Below are positions 47,901 to 59,367 of a DNA stretch of 64,000 nt, piece after piece; within the stretch, counting starts at the first letter, position 1, and every line of letters begins with the position of its first letter. The position numbers were made by a program, and so were the translations under genes. The notes below the pieces were generated by a model. It was given only the letters and a program-made list of their open reading frames with translations. It searched no databases and was not told the DNA's origin. The stretch is from Marasmius tenuissimus (taxonomy: Eukaryota > Basidiomycota > Agaricomycetes > Agaricales > Marasmiaceae): assembly GCA_029532415.1 (NCBI GenBank), contig JAQOTA010000047.1, positions 3,100,001-3,164,000 of the forward strand. Reading direction: 5' to 3'.

Positions 47901-49180
47901 TCTCACAACCTCATATTTCTCCCATACTCCCAGGTTCTCCGAGAGTCATCCCAAATTCCGAGTCACGAGCTAGCCATAGCAAGTCGCTCGTTGAGCATAC
48001 CTTGTTAGTCTTGAAGGTAGCTCCTAATGGATATGCCTGCATGATTGGGAATAACATGCTAGAGTCTTATAGATAGTTCAGCGTCTTTCGGGTGCCATAT
48101 TGAACGTGCCGCCACGTGTATGTGGAAGAGCAAGCGAGGGGAAGTTGAGACGAAGAGATCCCCTCGAAGAAATAAAAGTTCTAAAGTAGTTATCTAACGA
48201 TGTGGCTGGAGGCAATAATAGTCAGATAGGAAGATAGAATTCCACTGACTCACCCAGATCCTAAAGCCCAGACTTTTGTAACCCAAATCGTACCACAAGT
48301 GTACGAATACCGATAGCACATCCATTGAAGATGAAAAGAGGTATCACGAGTTTCCATGTCGTAGAACGAGGAGCCATCCGAGAGTTTGACCCAGCGAATA
48401 CAGTTGAATATTGATGGTATTTAACTCCTACCTTCCTGTTTTTCACGAGTTTAGTACATCGTTGGTCAAGTCCGAACGCTAGCACGAGTTTTGTGATCTA
48501 GGACGCGTGGGATGCGCAAAGTCCCAAATTTATAATGTTATGGGGAATAGGGGAATCCTTTATCTGATAAAGGCAGCCTACCTGGCAATTTATACTAACA
48601 GCTACACAAGTTGTGACGATACTCAAGCACGACATCACTTTCTTACTCTCCAAGTTGTGGTCTGAGCTCAAGAAGATTCGGCATGTTGGAGTCAAATTTT
48701 ACCACGCCGATTACGGAGACCACATCGCCAGTCACCTAATTTTCTTGATCCGTACCTCAGTAACTCAATCCTGTGTTCCAGAGCACGGCTAGATCTGCTG
48801 AATTATCACACACCACTCGAGACGAAGCTATCTCTGGTCGGGTTTTCCTTCGAGAGCATTCATCAATCAGTTCGACGTTGACTCTTTCGAATGGCTAGAG
48901 AGTCAGTTTGCTCAGTCTCGTTCTCGAGGATCTCTTCTTGAGAGCTTCATGGTCTACAATCGGAACGCTGTCCCAGTCAGGTACGGCCTAGTCTTCGTCG
49001 ATCTCAAATATAGATGGTACGAGGCGCCAAATAATTCCTAGTAATGCCTGGGGCTGAATCTGACTGAATTACGTCTATAAATCAGTGGGAACGTTTATCA
49101 TATTGTACCTTCAGATCTGGCAGAACCATTCGAGACGACTTCTCTCTAAATTTCGAAGCACAGAAGGTTCGCAACATAAG
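47901..49180. other. Intergenic region, partly duplicated at 23.0-24.8 kb
   Basis: The part of about 47.90-48.50 kb matches parts of 22.95-24.72 kb with large indels. From 48.55 to 49.18 kb I find no relatives and no gene. Confidence 0.4.
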
Positions 49181-50252
49181 GATGTCCCGCCTCGTAAATG
49201 ATCGGCCTGTTCAATCCACAGCACGACACTCGTCTTACCGACGCGCGCAAACCGCATAAACCATCACAATAGCTTCTCTCTGGTCGTCATATACTCAGGA
49301 TAGTCAACGTCGAGGCACCGGTTCTCATTTGAGGACGGGCAACTTGCTCAAAATATCGACCAGTGCGTTTTTCCGTAGCTATTTGTGTGCCTTTCGACTC
49401 AGTATGTACAGCTGAAGCCTAGTGTCCAGGCTGTCCTAGTCTTGATCCCCATCGTCTCGTCTCGTCTCGATGAATATCAATGGATACCAAAACCCAGCCT
49501 CTCGGTACTGGGAGTAAAGAAATCCTGTGCTTATCCATTCCGAAAGCTGAGAAGATTCGGTGCCGTCAGTACTGCGGTACTGGATATCGCTCTCCATGTT
49601 ATTCGTGCGTAACCACTCAGCCATTAGCAATGAAACCGACTTACTCGGGCGCTCTATGGTTGACATTGTTGGACTTGGGACGCCTGGACCCATTGGCGAG
49701 GTAAAAGTCAGAAAGCTCGGGGATTTGGACATCTGATACGTGCGTCTTCAGGTGAACTTCTGACCCGGACGCATCTACGCTCGTCTCGCTCTGTACGTGC
49801 CGTACGTTGCTTTCACACCCATAAATCACACATTGATGTCTGTCCCAAGAACAAATGCCCGTGTCCGCTCCGCATTGTCACTCAATCCAGACACGTTGAC
49901 AGTGCAACAAGCTTTGCGTGCCTGTCTAATAGATCGAGGGAGAAATGACTCTAATGTTGATTGTTGAACTACTGAACCGATTATGGACCCATAAAAACTC
50001 TACAAGGAACTGTATAGCTCGAGAAGTATTTATTCGTGCTAGCACCGTTGAGGGATCCCAGAAAGTTTACCAGCTCCAATGGGTCACTCCAAAGGTCACA
50101 AAACAACCTGAATATAAACATAGCCGATATCTAGACAACCTAATAGCAAAGGTAAGGCGATGGTAAATTGAGTAGCATATTTATGCAGGGCATAACACGT
50201 TGGATACATATCAGAAGGAAAAATCACGAAAGTGCTCAAAATGCCAACCTCG
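49181..50252. repeat. 3' flank of paralog 7, duplicated downstream of paralog 5
   Basis: Collinear with 34271-35381. The proximal 450 bp are nearly identical. No gene is supported. Confidence 0.6.
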
Positions 50253-52799
50253 TCAAGCCAAACGAGCAGCTCCATCATCTTCAGACTGGGCCACCGTAGT
50301 CGAAACCGCTGTTTCGTTTGTTCTGATAAGGTGGCGTTGACCACGACGCGAGGCTGGAGCTTTATCGGTAGGGATCAACGACCTCAGCATTCCAGTGGCA
50401 GAGCTGTTGTCGAACGAAGGCGATAGGACTTCCACCAAATTATTAGAGGGGAGAAGTGTAGCAAATTGCCGGGAGACAAGGGAGATGGGGGAAAATGTTC
50501 GCGCCGGGGGCAAATTCTTTCGTAAAAGGCATGAAACTGAATGGTTCGGAGTTCTGGCACTGTCCCGGTGAGGAGCATTCTGGGGTCTGTTGTAAGACGA
50601 TAGGATGGATTCCAGGGCTCAACAACGTACCTGATCTAAGCACCTCTGCTTTCCCGTACCTCTGTCGGACTTGACTGTATTTCTGGTCACAACATCGCCC
50701 GAAACGGCGGCATCGGTTAACGCTGAAACATCGCTTCTGATATACGAGTTCACTACTGGCGTGTAGTCTCGCGCATTCGATGGAGATGAGACGTCTGAGT
50801 CGATGGTAGTGACAGGTTTGCTGAGGTTGATGGGAATTGGAGGACACGTGGAAATCTCATCTATACAAAGAGGTTAGAGGGTGGATCATTGATTGAGAGC
50901 TGGTTGCACCTTTGTGAACATCTTCAAACCGATCCGAGTCATCCACTGGACGGAAGATGTTGCCATATCCGAGATGTCGAGCGAAGTCGGCGGTGTTTGG
51001 GTCAAAACCTCGGGTGACTTGATATTGATGAACCAACTTGTAGTTGTTGGTGGACCAGGAGCGGGCGTAAAAGTCGTTTTGGAACTCTGGTTGGACAGGG
51101 AGGCCGAGGTCGCAACACGACTCGGGTGAGATCTGAGAGTGGCCGTCTTCTTGGAAGGACCAGTGATGGAGGGGAGATGTTTTGCCATAGAGGGGGCTGG
51201 GGGGAGGTGGATAGACAAAGAGGAAGATGGGTTGCTGGCGTCGCAATTGGCATTTGGAGGGGGATTCATCGAGGTCGCCGTACAACCACACGTAAAGATA
51301 GAAAAGTGCTGGGTGATGTTTAGCGAGTGGAAGGGGGAAAGCGAAATGAGGACGCACTAAAACCCTCCCGATCATCCTCCAACAAAACACCTCGAGCATG
51401 GAAAGCACGCCATGCTTGCGAAAGCCAGGCCTCCTCCACGTCCCAATTACACCACAACGAAAGCCTCCCATCTCCATTGAGTCGGAAACTACTCTTGAAT
51501 TTCAGACAGAGTGGCTTATGATGTTTGAGGAACTGACCTTGTCCACCCATTCTCCAAACATGTCCGATCCACGAGATTGTCCCTCAAACTCTCCCAGACA
51601 TTATTTGCAACGGCGATGGGGGTTTTGGTTCGAGCTGAAAAAACAGTCGGCCGATCGACCCGTTCAGGCACGTCTTCGTAATTCCCAGCGTAATTCATTG
51701 CGTGCATAAACGCGTCATCGGCTTCCTTCGACTTGTGACTCGCCAAAAAGCGCACCAGAACCGCTTCCTGGAGAAGTTCGGCGCTTGGAGGTAGGTCCAA
51801 TTCCAACTCAATCTGAGGGATAAATGAATCTGGCCCCTCCGGACCACGGCAGACTGCTCCTCGAGTAGGATCCAACCACATCTCCGCATAGGTACATTTC
51901 CATTGATTCTAGAACTGTATTCAAAGACTGTTTGACTATGCTACAATAGCTACTTACATGTAATCTCTCAAGATATGTCCGACCCAAATACCCCACGTTA
52001 CTCGAGACTTGCACAAGCGGTACAAGACCTAGGCAAAAACATCCAATCAGCTTCGGAACCCGCTATGTTCGCATATTAACTTACCATGCCAAAGAACCAT
52101 TGAGGGAATCGTCCCTTTGTCAATTGCATATACCTGGGCGACCTCGGAGAACCTAAAAATACAATACCCTCAATGTGAGTGATTTTGGGTTGCTACTCGA
52201 CGTACAACTGTCTCGACAGATTCTGAAACTCTTCTTCGAATACCTACCAGGACGGGCAAGGCTTGGGTATCAATTGACCGGAAGAATATATGGAACTGAC
52301 TTTCCGTGCATCTCGTCCGCTATAAGATACCACTGTAAATTCACCTTCCACACCATTCACTTTCGCAGCGCATATCGTCCTTATCACCCTTCGTTGTTGT
52401 CCACGGCACCTCTTACATTGACAACCCCCGTCACCGTCATTACGAACCTGGCAGATATTTCGGAGTCTGCAAATGTCGCCGCGTTTGAGGTTCCGAAACT
52501 GAGTAAAAGGTCAGCCTCTCGCTCAATTGCTCAACTCGGTGACGACTCACATCATCGAATTCCGTCAGTTCCTTCTCTTCTTGCTGGACAATCTGGTTGT
52601 TTATCTGGTTCCCATTGATGTTAATGGTCGTTGTCATCGCCCTCGACCCGGTCTCCTGAGTTATTGATCCCGAGGGAGAGGTTAATAGATGGGAGGCTTT
52701 AAAAGTCGTTTCATAATAGTTATGCTGGTCACCATTAACGCCGCTGAAGGTACCACCGTCAATCGAGAAGTTTTGTGCGTTAGGGAAGAAGGTAGACAT
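50253..52799 (-). CDS. Paralog 7: GDQ-motif / kinase-like-core protein, type III tail
   Basis: Exons: 52551-52799, 52301-52498, 52206-52243, 52085-52152, 51958-52028, 51538-51908, 51358-51488, 50910-51308, 50631-50860, 50253-50579 (693 residues, open). Motifs: VNGDQHNYYE and NINGNQINNQIVQ (exon 1); FRNLKRGDICRLRNIC, GCQCKRC and FTVVSYSGRDA (exon 2); MWLDPTRGAVCRGPEGP (exon 6, with WLD for the usual WMD); IFLFVYPPP and RGFDPNTADFARHLGY (exon 8, with PNT for PTT). The tail ends in VAQSEDDGAARLA. Introns 2 and 6 both use GTCAGT donors instead of the GTAAGT/GTGCGT seen in relatives; these are still GT but unusual at +3. The final acceptor (before 50579) was chosen to enter the frame conserved with paralog 5. 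Function is unknown. Confidence 0.83.
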
Positions 52800-53500
52800 A
52801 GTAACCGTAAAGGAAGGCAAGGAACTTGGGGGATGGTGGGCCGACGAACAATACAGCAGGTATTCCTGTGCAATATGTACCAGCCAGCATGCTGGTAACA
52901 CGTGTTGAGCAAAAACAATGCACCATACCATGGACACGCGCCGATCTTGATGTTGATCACGAATGAATGAACGACCTGTAGTGGCGTCCGGAGTCGAAAA
53001 AACCGTGCCGTCTATCTCCTCTTCTCGTCCTCCGTTCGACTATATTCAGCCCGTTGGGCTGTATTCTGTTTTTTGTTCGCAAACCTGGAGTCCAGGTCAG
53101 TGAGTATTAGATCTTCTGGCCATACGCCAGCGCTACCAATCCCGCAGCAATGGATATGAACCCTTCATCAACATGCTGTTGAGCGTCGGCGCTACACTTT
53201 CACCTCCGAGCAAACACGGAAATGAAGACCCATATTAGGGCACACCTCATGATCGCTCCAACGTTTGAGTAATAGAAATTTCCATAGAGGGGGCATTGCT
53301 CGAGCGGGATCTGGGGTTAAGGACGCGAATGGAAGTATCAGAGCGCCTATCAGAAGATCACAGTCAGTACAGCGTGAATGAAAGGAACGCCGGTGGGAAA
53401 AAACTCACTGGCTGGGGGCTACAAGCTATGAGAACAAAATACAGACAATCTCATGTTGAAAAATCGCGAAGGTCTCGCTGAGAGGAGTGAAGGAGGTCAG
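52800..53500 (-). promoter_or_regulatory. Upstream block of paralog 7
   Basis: Nearly the same as the blocks upstream of paralogs 2 and 5, with small indels near 53.26-53.29 kb. Confidence 0.55.
52899..52904. promoter_or_regulatory. E-box-like palindrome CACGTG
   Basis: Same position and context (AACACGTGTTGAGC) as upstream of paralog 5, about 100 bp from the ATG. Confidence 0.3.
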
Positions 53501-56500
53501 TGTTGAGTACAGGCCATCGAAACGGGTTCCATCTGCTTGTCCATAGACCCATATTTCGGCAGATCTGGCGACCTATCAGCCATACGTTCCATCGTGTAAT
53601 AATTCTGAGGTTTTTCAATCCCTCGATGATAGTCGCTATTTCGACTCGAAAACCATTCAAATAGGCGAATTGCTTGATTAGAGGTCACCACTTACTGGCA
53701 AAACAACTGTTCAGAGCATTACCGAAGCTTGGGTGTCTATACTTAATACCCGGAACAAGCTAGAAAGCAAAACACTTGCAATTTAGTGGCGATGACCCTG
53801 TCAGAGATGATGCGGTACTTCTCTACACTGAAAAATTGTTTGGAGCTGTGTATACTAAGTAGCAAGACATCGTTAGCCCAAGACCAAACTAAATAAAGGG
53901 ATGAATCTACCTGTCACCCCCCAGATAGTACCATAGCATACGGCATACTCTATCAGCCAGTATGGCATTCAAAGTCTATCAGATTCGCCGATACATTCGA
54001 AAGTAATCAGACGGACCTATGTAGCACCAGCAGCGACCAAATCACCACTTCAAAAATCCCCTAACGAGGCCAATCGAGGCTGCAGTGAAATCGAGAGTTT
54101 GGGATGTTGACTCACCAAAGTACTTTCGCCCCGCTTGTAGAGTCGGTCGTTCGATTTTCAAAGGATACAGGCTTGAAGGCATCGCAGTAGTCACCTTAAC
54201 GAGATTCCTATTGGAAGGGATGAATTTGTTAGCTCGAATCGAGGTTTGGGCGGGTCAATCAAAATCATACCCCACCATTAAAGCAAATCAGAATATTATA
54301 TACCCAAACTTGATGTCCTTGAGGTCATTTGTGGTGAAAAGCGGGAGGACCGAGAAGAGATGATGGTTGTTGCGAGAAGAGTTGCACCGGGCCGGGTCCA
54401 GGCTTACGGTCAGCCTTTCGAACTCTGAGTTAACAATCAAGGCCCTCACACCTCCAAACTCGATCGTCTTGGAATATCCATACTGACATTGCCTGAATGT
54501 CAGGGATGGCTGAGATGCAACACAAATGACTCGCCTTGGAACCTTCCAAGAGGCTCAGAGGGCCCTGATATAACTCGGGGATACAGAGAAAAGGAGGATT
54601 GAGCGGCCGATTCCAAATGACATGTGGTAGATGTATCGCCTATCCCACTAAACGACAGGATTAAGCCTACTTATGCTTTCGTGGAACGTGGATGAACGGG
54701 CGGGCGGAGCTATGGGATTGCAGACAGAGAGATACAGATCAAACTGGGGGTGTAGCGGCACATCTGAGTCGTCACAACCCGCGTGAAGACGAGTAGTACG
54801 TATGTAGGTTCGAGAGGTGGCTCAGCAAAATTGTGTATCGCATGTCGTATCGAAGCTATCAGCTCAAAACCAGCTTTGACGTATCCATTGAATGAGATTA
54901 AAATCAGCAGAATGTAAGGTAATTGAGGTAATGTATCATAATTTGAGGGGCAAGAAAAGGAGAATCACAGAGGAGCAAGCGTAATGCAGTGTTCCGTCTA
55001 TAGATGGAACGAATCGAGTCGAGTCAAGCTTAGAGGGACCGAGAAGGGGCGACTGCTCCAGTCCTCGGGTTCCAGGCGGCAAGGAATCACAGTCCGGGGA
55101 TAGACGAGCATCAACAGGCGTACGGCCGAAATGATGACGCTTATGCCCTCATCTCCAACACCCACTCCCATACTAGCCTTGGAAAACCAAGAAGGGACGT
55201 TCCAACCAAGAGGAGGTACGTCACTCGAAGAGGTTTGGTGGAAGGAAGCTCAGCGTAGCACCAAGGTTCGGAAAGAACGTCTTCATGTGCATCGTAAGTA
55301 TGGCCGGATGTATTCACGCTTGGTTGGGGATGGCGCCAATCGTCTGAACCAAGCAGCCAATGGCCTGGCTAAACGGGTATGGAATCTGGTAGCAGATACG
55401 ACCATAGGCGGAGCCACAAACTGGGTAACGTCTGACCCAATTCACAAGAAAGGGAATATCGGGTGCGCCCAAAGCGTTAGGCCGATCAGAATTAGATTCA
55501 CGTGTGAATCCGATCCGTGTGCGACTCTTCCAATGAGGATTGTGCTTTCATCAAGGATATACCTTGGAATTACATGAACAATGAGCTTTGGGCTCCTTCT
55601 TCCACCAACAACCAGCATTAGCCCCAATCGGCATCAACGCCAGCAACAGCGTTTCTCTCCGGCGTACTGCCAACTCGAGCCAAAACGTATACATTGTCAG
55701 AGGCCAGTATGAAGCAGCTAGAACATTGCTGGTAAAGCGGAATGAACGCCTCGGCGACATCTCGTATTGACGAGGATAACGATAAGACCGCCAGTGCGTC
55801 AATGAGAGAAAACGCTTGGTGGCTCGATGCCATCACTCAACTTGGTCGTTGATTGCCAGGTGCATCAATCCGTGACGGCACCATGACAGGAAAGAATAAG
55901 GCGAGATATGCGTATGAGGCCCCGCATGACAAGCGGATAAGATAAGATAAGAACGACGCATGCTGCCCATGCATGAAGCGAATGGACACCAATGGAACGA
56001 GAGGGACACGATGGACGCGGATGCCTTGAGCATTCGCAGGAAGACCCTCATCGTCTCTGATATGTGAGGAAGGTGAAGAGAAGTGAGAGTAGAGGCCGTA
56101 ATGGCCCTCGAAAAGGGAAGGGCTCAGCTGCCATAAGACAAGGAGAAAAGAAATTGATTGAGCTGGATATAAGCTTCAACATTCAAAGCCAATGCCTGCC
56201 CTGAGCAAGGGATAAGAGAAAGTTGAGACAATGGCTTGAGCCCGTTGGCATTCAGTGGCTTCTCGCTGGTCATAGTTCCGTTCTTCTCGTTCTTGCATGT
56301 ATTCAAGTCTATGATTCGGGGGGGAGCGATCATTCAGTGGAATCACTGAGGCGAGAAGATAGAGCACAGCAAAAAACCTCAAGCAGAGGCAGAAATGAAC
56401 AAGTTGACCTCGGAATGTGGGACAAAGCGGACAGAAATTGCCTTTCGGCAAAAAAAGTTGAATGAAGCGCACGGTAAGCCCTCGTTCCCATCCAATGACA

Positions 56501-59000
56501 GCCTGTAGTATTGTAGCCTCGGCTTCTTCCTCGCGACTTGTATACATCCGTATCCTCGAGCAAAAAGTTGACGTAGTCTGAGAAGCTTGATGTTAATCTC
56601 GGACATTGAGCTTTTGATATTAAACTCCTATGAGACCGAATGAGTCAGGACTGAGAAGCAATTACAGACAAAGAAAGACCTGTCCGTGTCTAGTTGAGTA
56701 TTGCTCGCCGAACATCGACGTTTCGGTACAAGGAGAATGATACGGTCATCGCCACCCAAAAGTTCCCATGAGCCCGGAAGTTTCAGGTTTTTGTCGGCTG
56801 AATTGTTGCTTCGCCCCAACCATCATCAACGCGACCTGGGACACAGCTGTATAGTCTACTTTTGACCTCGCATGTCCAAGAAAAAATAAAAGGTCGGTGT
56901 CTAGCTACTATTACCCTTTTTTCTGCGCATACGTCTAACCTTTTCCCGTGTATTCCAGGATGTAACTTCGCACCACGCCACGGTTTATAAAGCACGAGTA
57001 TGGACTTGCTTGCCCACAAACATCAATAAAAATTGAGTAGGAGATAGGTATTTAACGGTTATGCGTCGAACTATGCCCTCGGTCACTTAATACTTGTTGT
57101 ATTTGAAGGTGGTAGGGCCTAGGGAAGACTATACCCCTCGTGAATCACCTCAATGCTGCGCTGGAACACCTCTATGATGTTTTCGTACATCTTTGAGCGA
57201 TAGAAATCAAAAAGAAGACCAGTATACACTGGATAAAAGGCTGAAGAAATCCAGACTTCAGACGCTTCGCGCAATTGGACTCAGTGACTTACTCAGTCGG
57301 CTCGTTGAGGTAGTCACCAACCAATCTCATTCGAGGGCCTGCAATGGTAGCTCGGACCTACTGAATAGCCACCTGGCATGGCCCCGCACCAAGGAAAGCA
57401 CGAAAAAAACAACTTTATTCATGAACGTCCGGTACGGGGGTTTTTGTTGCCACCTCCCTCCCTCGAGTCTGACTTGGATAGACCCGTTCTTAGTCTCTCA
57501 GGGACGACCTTCCTCGTGATAGACCCTCCAACCAAAGTCCAAAATCTCCAAGTTTTCCTTGGATATCTTTCGACATTATCCGCGTCTCGAATGGCCTAAA
57601 TGGACCCGAAATATTTGCTGCTCTCTCCAGAGCGTAGCCCACAGCTTTTTATGTTCCCGGGCGATAGTTTCTTTAGAGGTACTCACTTAATGAGTGTAAG
57701 TTTTAGTCCATCTTGGTTCGACCCTACTGGATTGTCATTTGTTTGCTAATCAATCCCATCTTAGCCAGTGGCCTATCGCCACCAACCATCGTTTGTATAT
57801 TCGTGAACAAAAAACTTGGAAGGCGACAGTTTGGCATTGAGCAACGAAAGGGGTACAATCATTCATCTCAACGCGGAATGTGGTTGCCCTACTACTGGGA
57901 GTTTCTCTTTTACTTGGCTGAACCCTCATCTACCTCACCACTCTGATCAGGCGGTGGGCGTTTGGCCGTCGCTACTTTACCACTCTCGTCTTCGATTCCC
58001 TCCACGGTGTTCCGAGCCGGCGCTCGTGAGTAAGACAGTAACACCGGGAAGGGAATACCCTCGGAAGCCAGGCGAGAGTCGTATGTGAACTTCCACCTAT
58101 CACAAACATCTCCTTCACAGGGTTAGATGTATTCTCGAGACGGGATTTATAAAGTGGGCGTACAATAATCCGAATCACACGACATCTCGGTATACCCGAG
58201 AGTCGACTCACAGGCAAGGGTGCATATCCTCCTTTCTGGATACCCGTTGTTTGCCCGCTTATCATCGAACAATAGCGTGATTGAAGGTGTTGATACACGC
58301 CTGCTGTTTCATTGGGAACCCTGGCACATAAACATATTAAAACGGTCGACAAGGGCATCGGGTTTACCGAAGTTAGCAAGACGAGAACTAGATAATGCAT
58401 GACGATCTTGCAAACACGATTGAGGACCACCAATATTATTATTAGGAAACCCACTGACTGAGCGCCAGACTGGTCTATCTAGCCTTCATCTTTCGGTCGT
58501 AAGTCGCCATTTTTGAATGCTGTGAAGATCTTGACAACCTCACTCGTGTCTTACCTTCAACTTCACGGATAGGATGCAAACTTAACGCCACTTTGACACG
58601 CAAACGATCTTAATACTAATTTACAACTTGCTGTGAGTTTGCACGCTCCGGAAATCGAAGCCAGCAGTCTTTCCTTTGAGTACGTTATCAACCCAAAGGT
58701 TATTAAAATGTGTTTCATCATAAATTGGGTCTACGCCTCGTTCATTCGCAATAGTGAGCCTGCGTTCATTGTGGTCTTCGGCTTTTATGACTTATTTGAA
58801 TTTTGCTCGTAGAAGCTCTTGGACGGCAAACCAATCGTCGATCTAACCGACCCGGATTTGTAGCTGGTACACAATCCTTGGGCAGATCAATGAATGTGTC
58901 GCATTCGAACTGGGAAGTAAATCCCAATAATGAGTACGGTCCAGTCGTAGGTCGAGGTCCTTCTGACCGTTGAATTCCGTGTTGACAGTCTCGAGATGAT
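53501..59000. repeat. Intergenic duplicon, copy C (pairs with 13.0-18.3 kb)
   Basis: Collinear with copy A over its whole length, from the block upstream of paralog 7 to the 3' flank of paralog 8. A 148-codon plus-strand frame at 55131-55577 is interrupted at the matching place in copy A (stop at 14943), so I do not call it a gene. The region is best read as decayed, duplicated intergenic DNA. Confidence 0.65.
56700..56830 (+). repeat. Dispersed RYKEDD-like repeat, copy 5
   Basis: Contains RYKENDTVIATQKFP in the same frame as the 7.34 and 32.64 kb copies, followed at once by a stop. A fourth, more decayed copy lies at about 40.52-40.61 kb. Confidence 0.4.
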
Positions 59001-59367
59001 CTTGTGAGCTATTGCTCGTACGGTCAGAACTCAGAGAGCGAGATTAAGCATTCACGGACATGATTTTAAATTGAACTGTATAATAGAGTTTGAGTGTCCT
59101 AGAGAAATAGAACACGTAGGACGTGACAGTATCGAGATGGTATCAGGTATTCAACGAAATTACATATCATAAAATGGATAAATTTAATACACTAAGTAGC
59201 TAGGGCTCGGGGGAAACGATATGAATCAGGAGGAGTAAGGTGTCATCGATATTCGGGACCCATAATCACCCCCCGACGGCGGGATCCCCTGGCTTCCCTA
59301 CTGTAGATAAGTTGTACCAACTGCTCTGCATCCGCCGTATCCTGGTGCCCCCAGTGTACTCTAGAGT
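59001..59367. other. 3' flank of paralog 8, short version
   Basis: Matches the flanks of paralogs 3 and 4, but the roughly 0.5 kb segment that holds the LTR site is absent. The junction is near 59068 (GACATGATTTT joined to AAATTGAACTGTA). Confidence 0.55.

Noticed and set aside
55131..55577. 148-codon plus-strand open frame in the intergenic duplicon
   Set aside because: The matching frame in copy A stops at 14943 and drifts in length, so the frame is not conserved.
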